Below, one piece after another: positions 9,326 to 18,104 of a stretch of DNA of 64,000 bases. The notes beneath the pieces are model-generated. The model was not told the DNA's origin. It was given only the letters and a program-made list of their open reading frames with translations, and ran no database searches. A program made the position numbers and the translations under genes. The first letter of the stretch is position 1. Each line of letters begins with the position of its first letter. Source of the DNA: Salidesulfovibrio onnuriiensis (GTDB lineage Bacteria; Desulfobacterota; Desulfovibrionia; Desulfovibrionales; Desulfovibrionaceae); the NCBI RefSeq assembly GCF_008001235.1, contig NZ_CP040751.1, forward strand, positions 1,905,001 to 1,969,000, in the 5' to 3' direction.

Positions 9326-12300
9326 CATGATGCTGCAAAGGGTTGGCTCTTCAGTAGTTTCTCCAGATCCGCCGCTTTGATGGGCGGGGAGAAGAGGAAG
9401 CCCTGGGCATGGCCGCAGCCCAGTTTCCTAAGGGACTGGAGCTGCCTGGCGGTTTCCACTCCCTTGGCGACGGTTTCCACGTCCAGTGTCTCGGCCAGGG
9501 AGAAGATGGCGCTCAACAGGGATTCCCCCTCGGCGCGGTCGCTTTCCAGCAGCTCGGTGAACGCCTTGTCTATCTTGAGCTTCTTCAGCGGCAACTCCCT
9601 GAGTTGGAACAGGGAGGAGGGGCCGGTGCCGAAATCGTCCAGGGTGAACCCCACGCCCAGGGCGGAAAGTTCACGGATGATCGGAACGGCGGCCTCGGTG
9701 TATTCGAGCAGGGTCTGCTCGGTGATCTCGATTTCCAGGAGTTCGGGGACGAGTCCGGTGCGGTCCAGGATTTCGTTGACCTGGCCCACGAGCGTGCCGC
9801 GCGTGAGGGGCTGGGCGGAAAGGTTCACGGAAAGGCGGATGTTCTCGTGCCCGGCCTCCCTCCATGCGGCGCACTGGCTGCAGGATTCCTCCAGCACGTA
9901 GAGGTCGATGGCCCTGATGAGCGAGGTGCCCTCGGCAAAGGGAAGGAACTCCGCGGGTTGGGCCAGGGTGCCGTCCGGCTTGCGCCAGCGCACCAGGGCC
10001 TCGACTCCGGTTATCTCCCCGCTGTCGAGGTCGACCTGGGGCTGGTACCATACTTCCAGCCGGTCGTTTTCCAGGGCCTGATGCAGGTCCGACTTCAGTT
10101 GCATCTGGCCCATGGCCTGGCCGTTGAGGTCCTGGGTATACAGGCTGACCATGCCCTTTCCGGCGGTCTTCGCCTTGAACAGGGCCAGGTTCGCATTGCG
10201 CATGATGGATTCGGGCGTATCCCCGTCCAGGGGATAGATGGCAATGCCGATGCATACGGTCAGGTACAGCGGGCTTTCATCCAGGTCGAAGGCCTCGTCG
10301 AACAGTTCCAGGACCTTGTGGGCCAGTCCGGTGATGTTGGCGGTATTCGAGGATACTTCCGTCAGGATGGCGAATTCGTCCTTGGTCAGGCTGCCCACGG
10401 TGTCGTTGCTGCGCAGGGAGTCCTGGAGGCGTTCCCCCACCATCTTCAGAACCCGGTTTCCGGCCTCGAAACCGTGCTGTTCATTGACGGCGTGGAAATC
10501 GTCGATATCCAGAAACAGGACGCCCGCCAGGGATTTTCTTCTTCGGGCGCTGTGCATGGCGTGCAACAGCCGTTCGCGGAACAGCTGCTGATTGGGCAGG
10601 CCCGTGTTTTCGTCGTAAAAGGCCTTGTGCGTCAATTCCTGTTCGGTCTGCTTCCGGTCCGTGATGTCCAGCAGGGAGGCGATGCTCATCTTGGTGCCCG
10701 GGAACAGGGCCACGGTCAGCTCCACGTTGCGCGTTTCCCCCTTGCCGTTGATGAACCGGGTCTCGTAGCGCTTGGGGACAGAATGCTCGTCCTCGCGGCG
10801 CATGGCGTGGTATTCCATCATCCAGCGGACATCGTCGGGGTGGAAACACTTGGTCCAGCTCAGACCGGATTCTATCTGCTCGCTGCTGTAGCCGGACATG
10901 TTGTAGAATTCGCTGTTGCCCAGGGCAATGGTGGTGTCCTCGTTGACGATGACGCTGGCCGTGCCCGTGTTCATGAAGATGGTGCGGTAGCGGTTTTCCG
11001 ATTCCTCCAGGGCCTGGCGCGTCTTTTCCTGCTCGGCGATGCTCACGAAGGTTTCCAGCAGGAGCGGCACTCCCTTGCGCGTGATGGGAATGACCGATTT
11101 GAGAATGGGGATCTCGCTTCCGTCCGCCGTCCTGAGCAGTCTTTTGCGCTGGTCGTAGGGCTGGTTCAGGTCCAGCACCGGGCATGCGCCCTGTTCGTTG
11201 GGGCAGACGAAACCGTGACACATCTTGCCGATGATTTCCCCGCACGGGAGGCCGATCATGTCGCAGGCATAGGGATTGGCCTCCACGATTTCCCTGTTTT
11301 CCACGGATACCAGCAACACGCCCACCTGGAGCGACTGCATCATGTTTTCCAGAAACCGTTCCTCTTCCTTTGTCTGCTGGAGCATGCGGTTGACGTCCCG
11401 GGCCAGGCTCGTGATCTCGTCGTTGCCGGGGATGGCGATGTCGTAGGCCTCTTCCGGATTGCTGGCCACCTTGGTGGCCTGCCTGGCCAGCAGGGAGATG
11501 CGGCCGAGTATACGGCGTTGGAGGAGCAGCATCGCCAGGCTGCCCAGGACAAGGGAGGCGAGACTGATCAGGGCGAAGTTCAGCCGGACCAGCCCCTGCC
11601 CCGCCCTGGATATGTCGGTGGGTTCCCGGAGGGTCAGGGTCAGTGCGGGAACGCCGTTGATGTCGTGCAGGACGGAGCGGACGTTGATGTATCCGTTTTC
11701 GCGCCAGATACGCGACTGTTGATCCTGTGCGTCATCGCGTTTCTTCGCGATGTCCACATGAAGATTGATATGGGCGTTTTTTGCGGCCCCTTCCAGGGCG
11801 GCTGTTTCCAGTATCCGGCCCATGAGCAGCCAGCCTCGATGCGGGCCCTGCTCGTTGCTGGTGAGGATCTGCTCGCAGGCCAGGATCCAGACGACGTCAC
11901 CCATCTTGGCGATGCCGTTGAATCCCTTGCCGGTGAACCGCTTCCCCCAGGGGGCCACCCGGCTAAAGACGAAGTCCTCGAAGTCCCAGGGGATGGGGGA
12001 GAAAGAGTCCGCACCGGTTTCCAGGTAGGCTCCCCAGACCACCTGCCCCATGGTGTCGTAAAACCCGATCAGGTTGAGCCCCGACGAGTGGAAGGTCGAG
12101 GGAGGAAGGTTGGATTCGATGAATTCCTCGTTTTTGTCAGTGATGAATTGGTAGGTGTCGTCCCACCAGGCCCAGTCGCGCACCAGCGTGTTCAGAACGC
12201 GCGATTGCTGCACCGGGATGGACCTGGCCCGCTCCATGTCGCCCTGAAGATGTCTTTCCTCTATATCACGGAAGCGCGGGAGCAGGGTGAGCGTCGATGT

Positions 12301-12375
12301 GCAATAGATCACCGAGACAAGTATCCCGAATGCGAAAAGGAGAATCAGGAAGGTTGTCTTGCGCAATGACAGCAT
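9325..12375 (-). CDS. CHASE4-HAMP-PAS-PAS-GGDEF-EAL protein with altered catalytic motifs
   Basis: 1016 residues from ATG at 12375; an in-frame TTG at 12405 is a possible longer start. Order: TM (about 8-30), periplasmic CHASE4 (RDWAWWDDTYQFI, GLNLIGFYD), TM2 (about 265-285), HAMP, two PAS units, GGDEF (about 590-750), EAL (765-1005). The GGDEF signature reads LTKDEF instead of GGDEF/GGEEF, so cyclase activity is doubtful. In EAL, the EALVRW, LSVNLS, EIEITE, DDFGTG and KIDKAF motifs are present, but the late AEGVET motif reads AKGVET, losing a conserved Glu. It may still bind c-di-GMP and act as a receptor, or retain weak hydrolysis. Confidence 0.9.
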   Translation of the reverse strand: MLSLRKTTFLILLFAFGILVSVIYCTSTLTLLPRFRDIEERHLQGDMERARSIPVQQSRVLNTLVRDWAWWDDTYQFITDKNEEFIESNLPPSTFHSSGLNLIGFYDTMGQVVWGAYLETGADSFSPIPWDFEDFVFSRVAPWGKRFTGKGFNGIAKMGDVVWILACEQILTSNEQGPHRGWLLMGRILETAALEGAAKNAHINLHVDIAKKRDDAQDQQSRIWRENGYINVRSVLHDINGVPALTLTLREPTDISRAGQGLVRLNFALISLASLVLGSLAMLLLQRRILGRISLLARQATKVASNPEEAYDIAIPGNDEITSLARDVNRMLQQTKEEERFLENMMQSLQVGVLLVSVENREIVEANPYACDMIGLPCGEIIGKMCHGFVCPNEQGACPVLDLNQPYDQRKRLLRTADGSEIPILKSVIPITRKGVPLLLETFVSIAEQEKTRQALEESENRYRTIFMNTGTASVIVNEDTTIALGNSEFYNMSGYSSEQIESGLSWTKCFHPDDVRWMMEYHAMRREDEHSVPKRYETRFINGKGETRNVELTVALFPGTKMSIASLLDITDRKQTEQELTHKAFYDENTGLPNQQLFRERLLHAMHSARRRKSLAGVLFLDIDDFHAVNEQHGFEAGNRVLKMVGERLQDSLRSNDTVGSLTKDEFAILTEVSSNTANITGLAHKVLELFDEAFDLDESPLYLTVCIGIAIYPLDGDTPESIMRNANLALFKAKTAGKGMVSLYTQDLNGQAMGQMQLKSDLHQALENDRLEVWYQPQVDLDSGEITGVEALVRWRKPDGTLAQPAEFLPFAEGTSLIRAIDLYVLEESCSQCAAWREAGHENIRLSVNLSAQPLTRGTLVGQVNEILDRTGLVPELLEIEITEQTLLEYTEAAVPIIRELSALGVGFTLDDFGTGPSSLFQLRELPLKKLKIDKAFTELLESDRAEGESLLSAIFSLAETLDVETVAKGVETARQLQSLRKLGCGHAQGFLFSPPIKAADLEKLLKSQPFAAS

Positions 12376-12685
12376 GCCGATCCCATGGTTCAGGTTCCAA
12401 GCCAAAAACAGCCACTTATGGAATCGTTACGCATGATTGTGCCCGGTTTCAATTATTTCCGCTTTTAAAACGATTGCTTTTCTGGATGGGACCGCCCGAT
12501 TCTGCGAATATAATGTTCGGGGCGTCTGGCATGTGTTCCCATACAATGCGGTCGCACGTGCGAATGGATTCGGGCGGCCCGGCAAACCTCGCAATGAGGG
12601 TTGCCTTGATGGCGAGGCGCCGGTAAGCTGTGCAATGGCTGGTGTTCATCGTGAAAACAGGTCTTTTGCTGGTCCGGGATAGGTC
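12376..12685. other. Divergent intergenic region
   Basis: About 310 bases between two divergent start codons. A perfect TATAAT is at 12509-12514, but no convincing -35 lies 16-18 bases upstream. The open frames through it have no family features. It presumably holds promoters for both neighbours. Confidence 0.4.
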
Positions 12686-13471
12686 ATGAAAATAATTGGT
12701 ATCCTCTGTTTTTTTCTTGTGTTTTTGTGTTCGGCTCCGGCCGGGGCGCGGGCTGAATCCATCACCCTGTCCGCGGACGAATGGTGTCCGTACAACTGTG
12801 GGGTCACGGATCCGCTCAAGGGATATGTCTTGGATATCGCACGTGAGATCTATGGCAAGGAAGGCATTGACCTGCGCTACGTGACCACCTCGTGGGAGGA
12901 CGCCCTCCACAAGACCCGGGCGGGCGTGTACGAGGGGGCCATAGGCGTTGCCAAGAGCGAGGCCCCGGATTTTGTTTTTCCGGACCAGGAAGTGGGGCGG
13001 AGCGGCAATGTCTTTTTTACCACGGTGGAGAGTTCGTGGACGTTTACCGGGTTCGATTCCCTTGCAGGGCGGCGGCTCGGCGTGAGCCGGGATTATTTCT
13101 ACGGCGAAACCATGATGCAGTATCTTGAAAAGGCCGTGGAGGGGGTGGATGTCATCTATGCCCTGGGCGCGCAGCCCCTGCGGGAAAACCTGGAGCGCCT
13201 TGTGGACGGTCAGATAGACATGATTCTCAGCGATGCCAATGTGCTGCTGTTCACTGCGCGCGACATGGGCCTGGCTGGAAAGATTCGTTCCGCAGGCTCC
13301 GTGGGTGAACCCGACCCGGTCTATGTCGCCTTTTCGCCCAATCTGCCCCGGGCGCGGGTCTATGCGCGCATGCTGGACGACGGCATGGCCAAGCTGCGCA
13401 GCACCGGAAAGCTCCGGGAGATCCTGCAGCAATACGGGCTCGAGGATTGGCGCGAGTCTCCGCTCAGATGA
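12686..13471 (+). CDS. Orphan periplasmic solute-binding protein (family 3 fold)
   Basis: 261 residues with a signal peptide ending ARA (about 23). The mature part opens ITLSADEWCPYNC, continues with GYVLDIAREIYGKEGIDLRYVT and ends with RMLDDGMAKLRSTGKLREIL, a pattern of polar amino acid binding proteins. Two cysteines (WCPYNC) near the mature N-terminus could form a disulfide. No permease or ATPase is adjacent, so it may be a sensor partner or a stand-alone binding protein, which Desulfovibrio genomes commonly contain. The ligand is unknown. Its last 8 bases overlap the convergent gene at 13464. Confidence 0.85.
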   Translation: MKIIGILCFFLVFLCSAPAGARAESITLSADEWCPYNCGVTDPLKGYVLDIAREIYGKEGIDLRYVTTSWEDALHKTRAGVYEGAIGVAKSEAPDFVFPDQEVGRSGNVFFTTVESSWTFTGFDSLAGRRLGVSRDYFYGETMMQYLEKAVEGVDVIYALGAQPLRENLERLVDGQIDMILSDANVLLFTARDMGLAGKIRSAGSVGEPDPVYVAFSPNLPRARVYARMLDDGMAKLRSTGKLREILQQYGLEDWRESPLR

Positions 13472-13763
13472 CGGATTCCATGTCCGGGAAGATCCTTTCC
13501 TCGTCGTACAGGCCGGGGTGCTGTTTTTCGAGTTCGGCCATGGTTGCGAAGTAGCCGTCCCAGCCCCTGGCTTCATCGAATTTCCGCTTGTCCACGAAGA
13601 CCTTGAATATGGTTCCCCTGGGGCATTTGGTCATGTTCAGTTCCAGGACCCCCTTGGGAGTGGTTTCGGTCCAGAATGCGGACCATGCGGTTCGGTCTCC
13701 CTCGGTTTTCTTGTACTTTTCAAAGTAGGCCTCGAAAATGGCTTCGATTCTTTTCCGATCCAT
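13464..13763 (-). CDS. Small conserved-looking protein of unknown function
   Basis: 99 residues, charged and soluble, rich in aromatic residues (FEAYFEKYKK, TAWSAFWTETT, GWDGYFATMAEL). The start is ATG at 13763, fixed by a strong AAAGGAGG 7 bases upstream; the open frame runs further, but the extra part has no start signal. I do not recognise a family. No signal peptide or membrane segment is seen. It ends convergently into the binding-protein gene with an 8-base overlap. Confidence 0.75.
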   Translation of the reverse strand: MDRKRIEAIFEAYFEKYKKTEGDRTAWSAFWTETTPKGVLELNMTKCPRGTIFKVFVDKRKFDEARGWDGYFATMAELEKQHPGLYDEERIFPDMESVI

Positions 13764-13931
13764 GGTTCCTCCTTTGCCCCAGCATGGCATGAAACGGTCG
13801 TGAAGCCAACGCGGTTCCAGCTTTAATTCCCCTTGTAAACGGGTTGATTGTTGGGCTGGCCTCACGTATTTTTAGACGGGTTTGGTATAATTCAGTGGAT
13901 AACGGTTTCCCTGTTTTGCGTGAAGGATGAT

Positions 13932-14747
13932 ATGCCGGAAGAAAGCAAAGAGTACGAGGTGATGGGGGTTTATTCCCACAGTCCCAAATATCAGTACCAG
14001 TTCGGGGAACGGACGTCCCGGTACAGACACGGCACCTATTGGTTTGTGCGCAGGATAAACGAGCGCAACTACGAGGTGCAGCCCCTCAATGCCCACAACA
14101 TCCCCTCCGGCGTGCGCAAGGTGGTGGATCGGGAGACCTTCCTGAAATACTACACCCCGGAACTGGAGTATTACCGCAACAACATGATTCCCTGCCTGGA
14201 ATCCCTTCACAAGAAGGTCCGTATGGGCAGGCGCTATTTCAACCTCGGCAGGCTTGACGAAGCCGAACGCTCCTTTTGCGAAGCCATCATCATGCACGAC
14301 GAGAATGTGGACGCCAACATGGGGCTCGGCGGCGTGTACGCGGAGCAGCGGGAGTTCTCCAAGCTGCGTCAGCTCATCGACAAGCTCGTTACCATTGACG
14401 AGGTTTTTCGCGAGGAGCAGCGGCACAAGTTCAACGCGTTCGGCATAGATCTGCGCAAGCGCGAGCTTTACGACGACGCCATCCGGTTCTACCGCAAGGC
14501 CCTGGAGGTCAACAACAGGGACGAGCACCTGCATTTCAACATTGCCCGGGCCTATCACGGCAAGGAGGACCTGGAAATGGCCGGGCAGCATCTCAAGCTG
14601 GCCCTGCGCATCAATCCCCGGCTGCGAGAGGCCGAGGCGTTCCTTGTCTCCATCCGGCGCGAACTCAGGAATCAGCAGAGCGACCGGGACAAGGAGCGGG
14701 AATGGAACCGGCAGAACAAGAAACCGGGCTCCATTTCCCTGGATTAG
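13932..14747 (+). CDS. TPR-repeat protein
   Basis: 271 residues from ATG at 13932, preceded by GAAGGA; the longer frame from 13848 lacks a ribosome site. Residues 1-85 are a basic/aromatic domain I cannot name (KYQYQFGERTSRYRHGTYWF). From about 95 onward come TPR units: RRYFNLGRLDEAERSFCEAI, DANMGLGGVYAEQREF, LYDDAIRFYRKALEVN and HLHFNIARAYHGKEDLEMAG. The C-terminus is highly charged. Probably a cytoplasmic scaffold for protein contacts; partner unknown. Its stop codon overlaps the stop of the convergent GT9 gene. Confidence 0.85.
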   Translation: MPEESKEYEVMGVYSHSPKYQYQFGERTSRYRHGTYWFVRRINERNYEVQPLNAHNIPSGVRKVVDRETFLKYYTPELEYYRNNMIPCLESLHKKVRMGRRYFNLGRLDEAERSFCEAIIMHDENVDANMGLGGVYAEQREFSKLRQLIDKLVTIDEVFREEQRHKFNAFGIDLRKRELYDDAIRFYRKALEVNNRDEHLHFNIARAYHGKEDLEMAGQHLKLALRINPRLREAEAFLVSIRRELRNQQSDRDKEREWNRQNKKPGSISLD

Positions 14748-15715
14748 TCTTTTCCCATTTCGTCCAGTTTTTTCAGAACAGCATCCAGAACCGTTTCCAC
14801 GGGCATGTCCCGGACATCGACGCCGGGATCCCCGGAGTTGAGGTTGGTGTGCATGTCCGCCAGGGGGCGCCAGTTCTGGTAGGTGTGTTCCGCGAGAATG
14901 GCCACCATGGGGGCGTCCACGGCCGCGGCCAAGTGCATGGGGCCCGTGGAGCTGGTGACCATGAGGTCGCAGGTCTTCATGAACGCGCCCAGTTGCTCCA
15001 GGCTGCCGCCCGGGTAGCGGATGCAGCGGGCCGACCATGCAAAGCCCTCAAAGAGTTCCGCGTCGCCGGGTCCTCCGATGACGTAGACTTCCACCTTCCG
15101 TTCGTCCAACAGTCGTGTGGCCAGTTCCCGGAATTTTTCGGCCGGCCAGCGGGTCTGCACCTTTTTGGCGTTGCCGATGAACATTCCGATGCGGCGCAGG
15201 CCATCCTGCCGGGGGAAGCGTTTTCGCGCCTCGGCGGCAAGGCTCTCGGCGACCGGGAAGACCTGGGATGTGTCTGTTGAGGGCGCGCCCAGAGCCTCTG
15301 TGAGTCGGAGCTGCTTGTGCACCATGTGCTCGTTGGAAATGTCCGGTATTGTGAACGTATAGGATTGTTTTGTCTTCTTGACGTCATACGAGGCGCGCAT
15401 GGGAGCCCCCGTGCACCGGGCCAGGAAGGCCGCCGTGCTGGATTGGGCGTTCAGGCTGATGACCCAGTCGTAGCGGGTAGCCCACAATTTGAGGAGCGCC
15501 ATGGGCCAGCTCCAGATCTTGTTGGGGTGGAACACATAGACGTGGTCCAGGTGCGGGTTGTTGTGCACCACCGTGTGGTTGCCCTGGCTGGCCGCCATGT
15601 CGATGCGCGCATTCGGGAACTGTTCCCGCAGGGCGCGTATGGCCGGGGTGGTAGTGAACATGTCGCCGATGCGATCTATGCGCACGATCAGTATTTTTTG
15701 GGGATCGGTATTCAT
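14744..15715 (-). CDS. GT9 family glycosyltransferase (heptosyltransferase type)
   Basis: 323 residues. ILIVRIDRIGDMFTTTPAIRAL is the nucleotide-sugar family start and TSSTGPMHLAAAVDAPMVAIL is the C-terminal donor-site signature of ADP-heptose transferases. The start is ATG at 15715, which overlaps the stop of the upstream hydrolase gene as ATGA, so it is translationally coupled and last in the sialidase-hydrolase-GT9 operon. It likely adds a heptose or related sugar to lipopolysaccharide core; donor and acceptor cannot be assigned. Confidence 0.9.
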   Translation of the reverse strand: MNTDPQKILIVRIDRIGDMFTTTPAIRALREQFPNARIDMAASQGNHTVVHNNPHLDHVYVFHPNKIWSWPMALLKLWATRYDWVISLNAQSSTAAFLARCTGAPMRASYDVKKTKQSYTFTIPDISNEHMVHKQLRLTEALGAPSTDTSQVFPVAESLAAEARKRFPRQDGLRRIGMFIGNAKKVQTRWPAEKFRELATRLLDERKVEVYVIGGPGDAELFEGFAWSARCIRYPGGSLEQLGAFMKTCDLMVTSSTGPMHLAAAVDAPMVAILAEHTYQNWRPLADMHTNLNSGDPGVDVRDMPVETVLDAVLKKLDEMGKD

Positions 15716-16443
15716 TCGGTGTTGTTCGTTAAAAGTTCCGAGTAGAAGCAGAGCAGGGCCTTCCAGGCGCGCATCGCGGTTTTTGGACAATATGCCGATC
15801 CCGTGGCCGGGTCTTCAGCCAGGGTCTCGTTGGAAAAACCGTGACCCGCATCCGTGTGGAGCTGGATGCGGCAGTCCACTCCGGCCGTGCGCATTTCCTC
15901 GGCAAGGACCGGGATTTCCTCCATGGGCACGACCTTGTCCCGAACTCCGTGCATCACGAGAATGGAGCCTTGAACCTTTCCTTTCGCGCACGGGTGCGGG
16001 GTGTTGAGATACCCGTAAAAGCTCGCGCTGCCAAGCAGCGGTGCGCCGGACCGGGCCAATTCCAGCACCGCGCAGCCGCCAAAGGAGAATCCCAGGGCCA
16101 GCAGCCGGTTCGGGTCCGCGCACGGGCTTTGCGCCAGGGCCTGCAACCCGGCCCGGGCCCTTTGCCGCATGAGCATCCGGTCCTGCCGGTAGATGCGGGA
16201 ATATCGGCTGGCTTCGGCGGCGTCCCGGGGGCGCACCCCCTTGCCGTACATGTCGCAGGCCAGCACCGCATAGCCTTCGGCGGCGAGCCGGTCCGCGTGG
16301 ACGAGCACATATTCCCCGATGCCCATGAATTCATGCACCAGCAGCACGCCGGGGCGGGGGGCCTCCGTCGCCGCGTCCACGACCAGGATGCCTTCCAGCG
16401 GGGTTCCATCGTGTACGTAGGCCAGGGGCGTACGGGTGATCAT
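15712..16443 (-). CDS. Dienelactone hydrolase family alpha/beta hydrolase
   Basis: 243 residues from ATG at 16443. The fold markers are GVLLVHEFMGIGEYV (oxyanion loop), YAVLACDMYGKGVRP, the nucleophile elbow GFSFGG with Ser in place of the Cys of classical dienelactone hydrolases, an Asp in HGVRDKVVP and a His in DAGHGFSN. The triad Ser-Asp-His is therefore complete. No signal peptide. Both ends overlap neighbours by ATGA. Substrate unknown; an ester or lactone linked to the glycan chemistry of the operon is a guess. Confidence 0.9.
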   Translation of the reverse strand: MITRTPLAYVHDGTPLEGILVVDAATEAPRPGVLLVHEFMGIGEYVLVHADRLAAEGYAVLACDMYGKGVRPRDAAEASRYSRIYRQDRMLMRQRARAGLQALAQSPCADPNRLLALGFSFGGCAVLELARSGAPLLGSASFYGYLNTPHPCAKGKVQGSILVMHGVRDKVVPMEEIPVLAEEMRTAGVDCRIQLHTDAGHGFSNETLAEDPATGSAYCPKTAMRAWKALLCFYSELLTNNTE

Positions 16444-17987
16444 GCGAAATCCTCTTCCGAGAAGAACGTTCCCAGTATGCGTGCGGATTTTCCGGGCTGG
16501 TAGCCTTCCTCGTCGCTGCCGCCGTGATGGTAGGCGCACAGCAATCGTCCGTCGGGCAGGGAGACCCACCCGGAATAGCCGAAGTCGCCGGGATTGGCGT
16601 CCCGGTCGTTCTTGAGTTCCAGCACGTGGTCGCGTTTCCACTGATCGGGCAGGCCGTCTTCGGATTGCCAGCTCCAGGAGTACTTCCGGTGGTAGCCCGG
16701 TTCCTCGGTCTGCAGACGGACCCGTTTCCAGGTGCAGTCCACGGCGTTGTCCTCAAAGGGGTACGGCGCGCCGAACAGGATGGGGCGCGTTTCCGCGTCG
16801 TCGCCGGGCACGTCCAGGGCCAGGCGTTCCTCGCCGTTGACCAGCAGGGAACACCGACCCCTGTCGTAGGCCAGCCGGATGACATTGAAACGCCCCTCGG
16901 GCAGCGGGACGCCTTCCGGGCTTTCCATGTCTTCGCGGGCGGGCCGGGGAACGATGCGGTCGGGGAAGAGCATCCACCACAACCCGGCAAAGCGGAGGCC
17001 GCAGCCGTTTTCGCCGGCCAGGTCCACCCTGACCTCGACCTCCATTTCCGCCGTGGCGTGGCGCGGATCGGTGAGGGGGCGCAGGGCATAGCGCACCACT
17101 TCCTCGGCTCCCGGCCCGGAAACCACGCGCAGCCCCTCTTCGGTCAGGCTGGGCGCGCCCGGGGCATGGCCGTGCACCCGGAAGTCGTCCAGCTCCTCCA
17201 GGCTGCCGAGCCATGCGGCCGTGCCCCGGTCCGGTCCCACATCCCGGTAGGTGACCAGCAGTTTCCCCGAGGGAGTCAGCCCCAGGGTGGGGCGGTGTCC
17301 TATGAGCGGGGTGGGGCGCGGATCGCTCCAGGTGTTCCCGTTGTCGCTGCTTACGCAGAGGTACATGGGTTCGTAGACGAAACTGTTTTCACGCAGCAGG
17401 GCGATGATGCGGCCATCCTCCAGCCTGCACATGGAAGCCTCGCACAGGACCAGGTTGCGGTCGTTGGCCATGACCGAAAGCGGTTTCCAGACCTGGCCGC
17501 GGTTTTCGGAGATATAGACCATTTGCTCGGCCGGGGCCTGGCGGATGGCCGGGTGGGCATGGGTGCCCCGGTGGGAGTGTGCGGCCGTGAGCAGGGTTTC
17601 GGCGTCGATCTCCAGAACCCTGTCGATGAGCCCGTGCTGAATGCCCGAGGTCTTGACCTCAGCCCAGTTGTTTCCGTTGTCGCTGCTCCACAGGGCGGCC
17701 TTGTGCATGTCTTCCAGAAGGAGGATGTGCCCGTCGCCGAGCCGGGTCAGCCGGGGGCAGTGGCTGCGTTCGGAACGCACGATGCGCGGCTCGGACCAGG
17801 TGGCACCGTTGTCGTCGCTGTGTTTGGTCAGCAGGAAGCGGCGGTTGCCCACGTGCTGGTCGTATTCGTTGTAGGCCACGATCAAGCGCCCGCTTGGCGT
17901 GGCGCAGATGTCCGGAAAGCAGAGATAGTGTCTCGCTCTCCGGTCGATGACCACGTGGCGCTTGGCGTTGTCGCTGATGCTCGGCAT
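16440..17987 (-). CDS. Sialidase-like BNR/Asp-box protein, apparently cytoplasmic
   Basis: 515 residues, first gene of a coupled operon, with AAGGAG upstream of ATG 17987. Four Asp boxes mark a six-bladed propeller: SDDNGATW (57-64), SSDNGNNW (101-108), SENRGQVW (160-167) and SSDNGNTW (213-220). About residues 270-430 look like an inserted concanavalin-type beta domain (FNVIRLAYDRGRCSLLVNGE). The last part (WSWQSEDGLPDQW, GYSGWVSLPDGRLLCAYHH) returns to propeller-type sequence. No signal peptide is visible, unusual for a secreted exo-sialidase, so it may act on an intracellular sugar intermediate or not be a sialidase at all. Confidence 0.85.
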   Translation of the reverse strand: MPSISDNAKRHVVIDRRARHYLCFPDICATPSGRLIVAYNEYDQHVGNRRFLLTKHSDDNGATWSEPRIVRSERSHCPRLTRLGDGHILLLEDMHKAALWSSDNGNNWAEVKTSGIQHGLIDRVLEIDAETLLTAAHSHRGTHAHPAIRQAPAEQMVYISENRGQVWKPLSVMANDRNLVLCEASMCRLEDGRIIALLRENSFVYEPMYLCVSSDNGNTWSDPRPTPLIGHRPTLGLTPSGKLLVTYRDVGPDRGTAAWLGSLEELDDFRVHGHAPGAPSLTEEGLRVVSGPGAEEVVRYALRPLTDPRHATAEMEVEVRVDLAGENGCGLRFAGLWWMLFPDRIVPRPAREDMESPEGVPLPEGRFNVIRLAYDRGRCSLLVNGEERLALDVPGDDAETRPILFGAPYPFEDNAVDCTWKRVRLQTEEPGYHRKYSWSWQSEDGLPDQWKRDHVLELKNDRDANPGDFGYSGWVSLPDGRLLCAYHHGGSDEEGYQPGKSARILGTFFSEEDFA

Positions 17988-18104
17988 GGCGTTCTCCTTG
18001 GTTCCCTTGTGCGGGGCATGAAAATGCGGTAGCTCTCAGAGAGTCCGTCAACCGGTTATTCATGCAGGAAAAAAACACGATCTTCAAGTCGCAAGGCAGG
18101 TGAT

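Noticed and set aside
9409..12369. 986-aa open frame on the + strand opposite the GGDEF-EAL gene
   Set aside because: It is the antisense of a gene with clear domains, arises from high GC at third codon positions, and has no family motifs.
12437..12682. 81-aa frame before the orphan binding protein
   Set aside because: No family features, no start signal, and it covers the probable promoter region.
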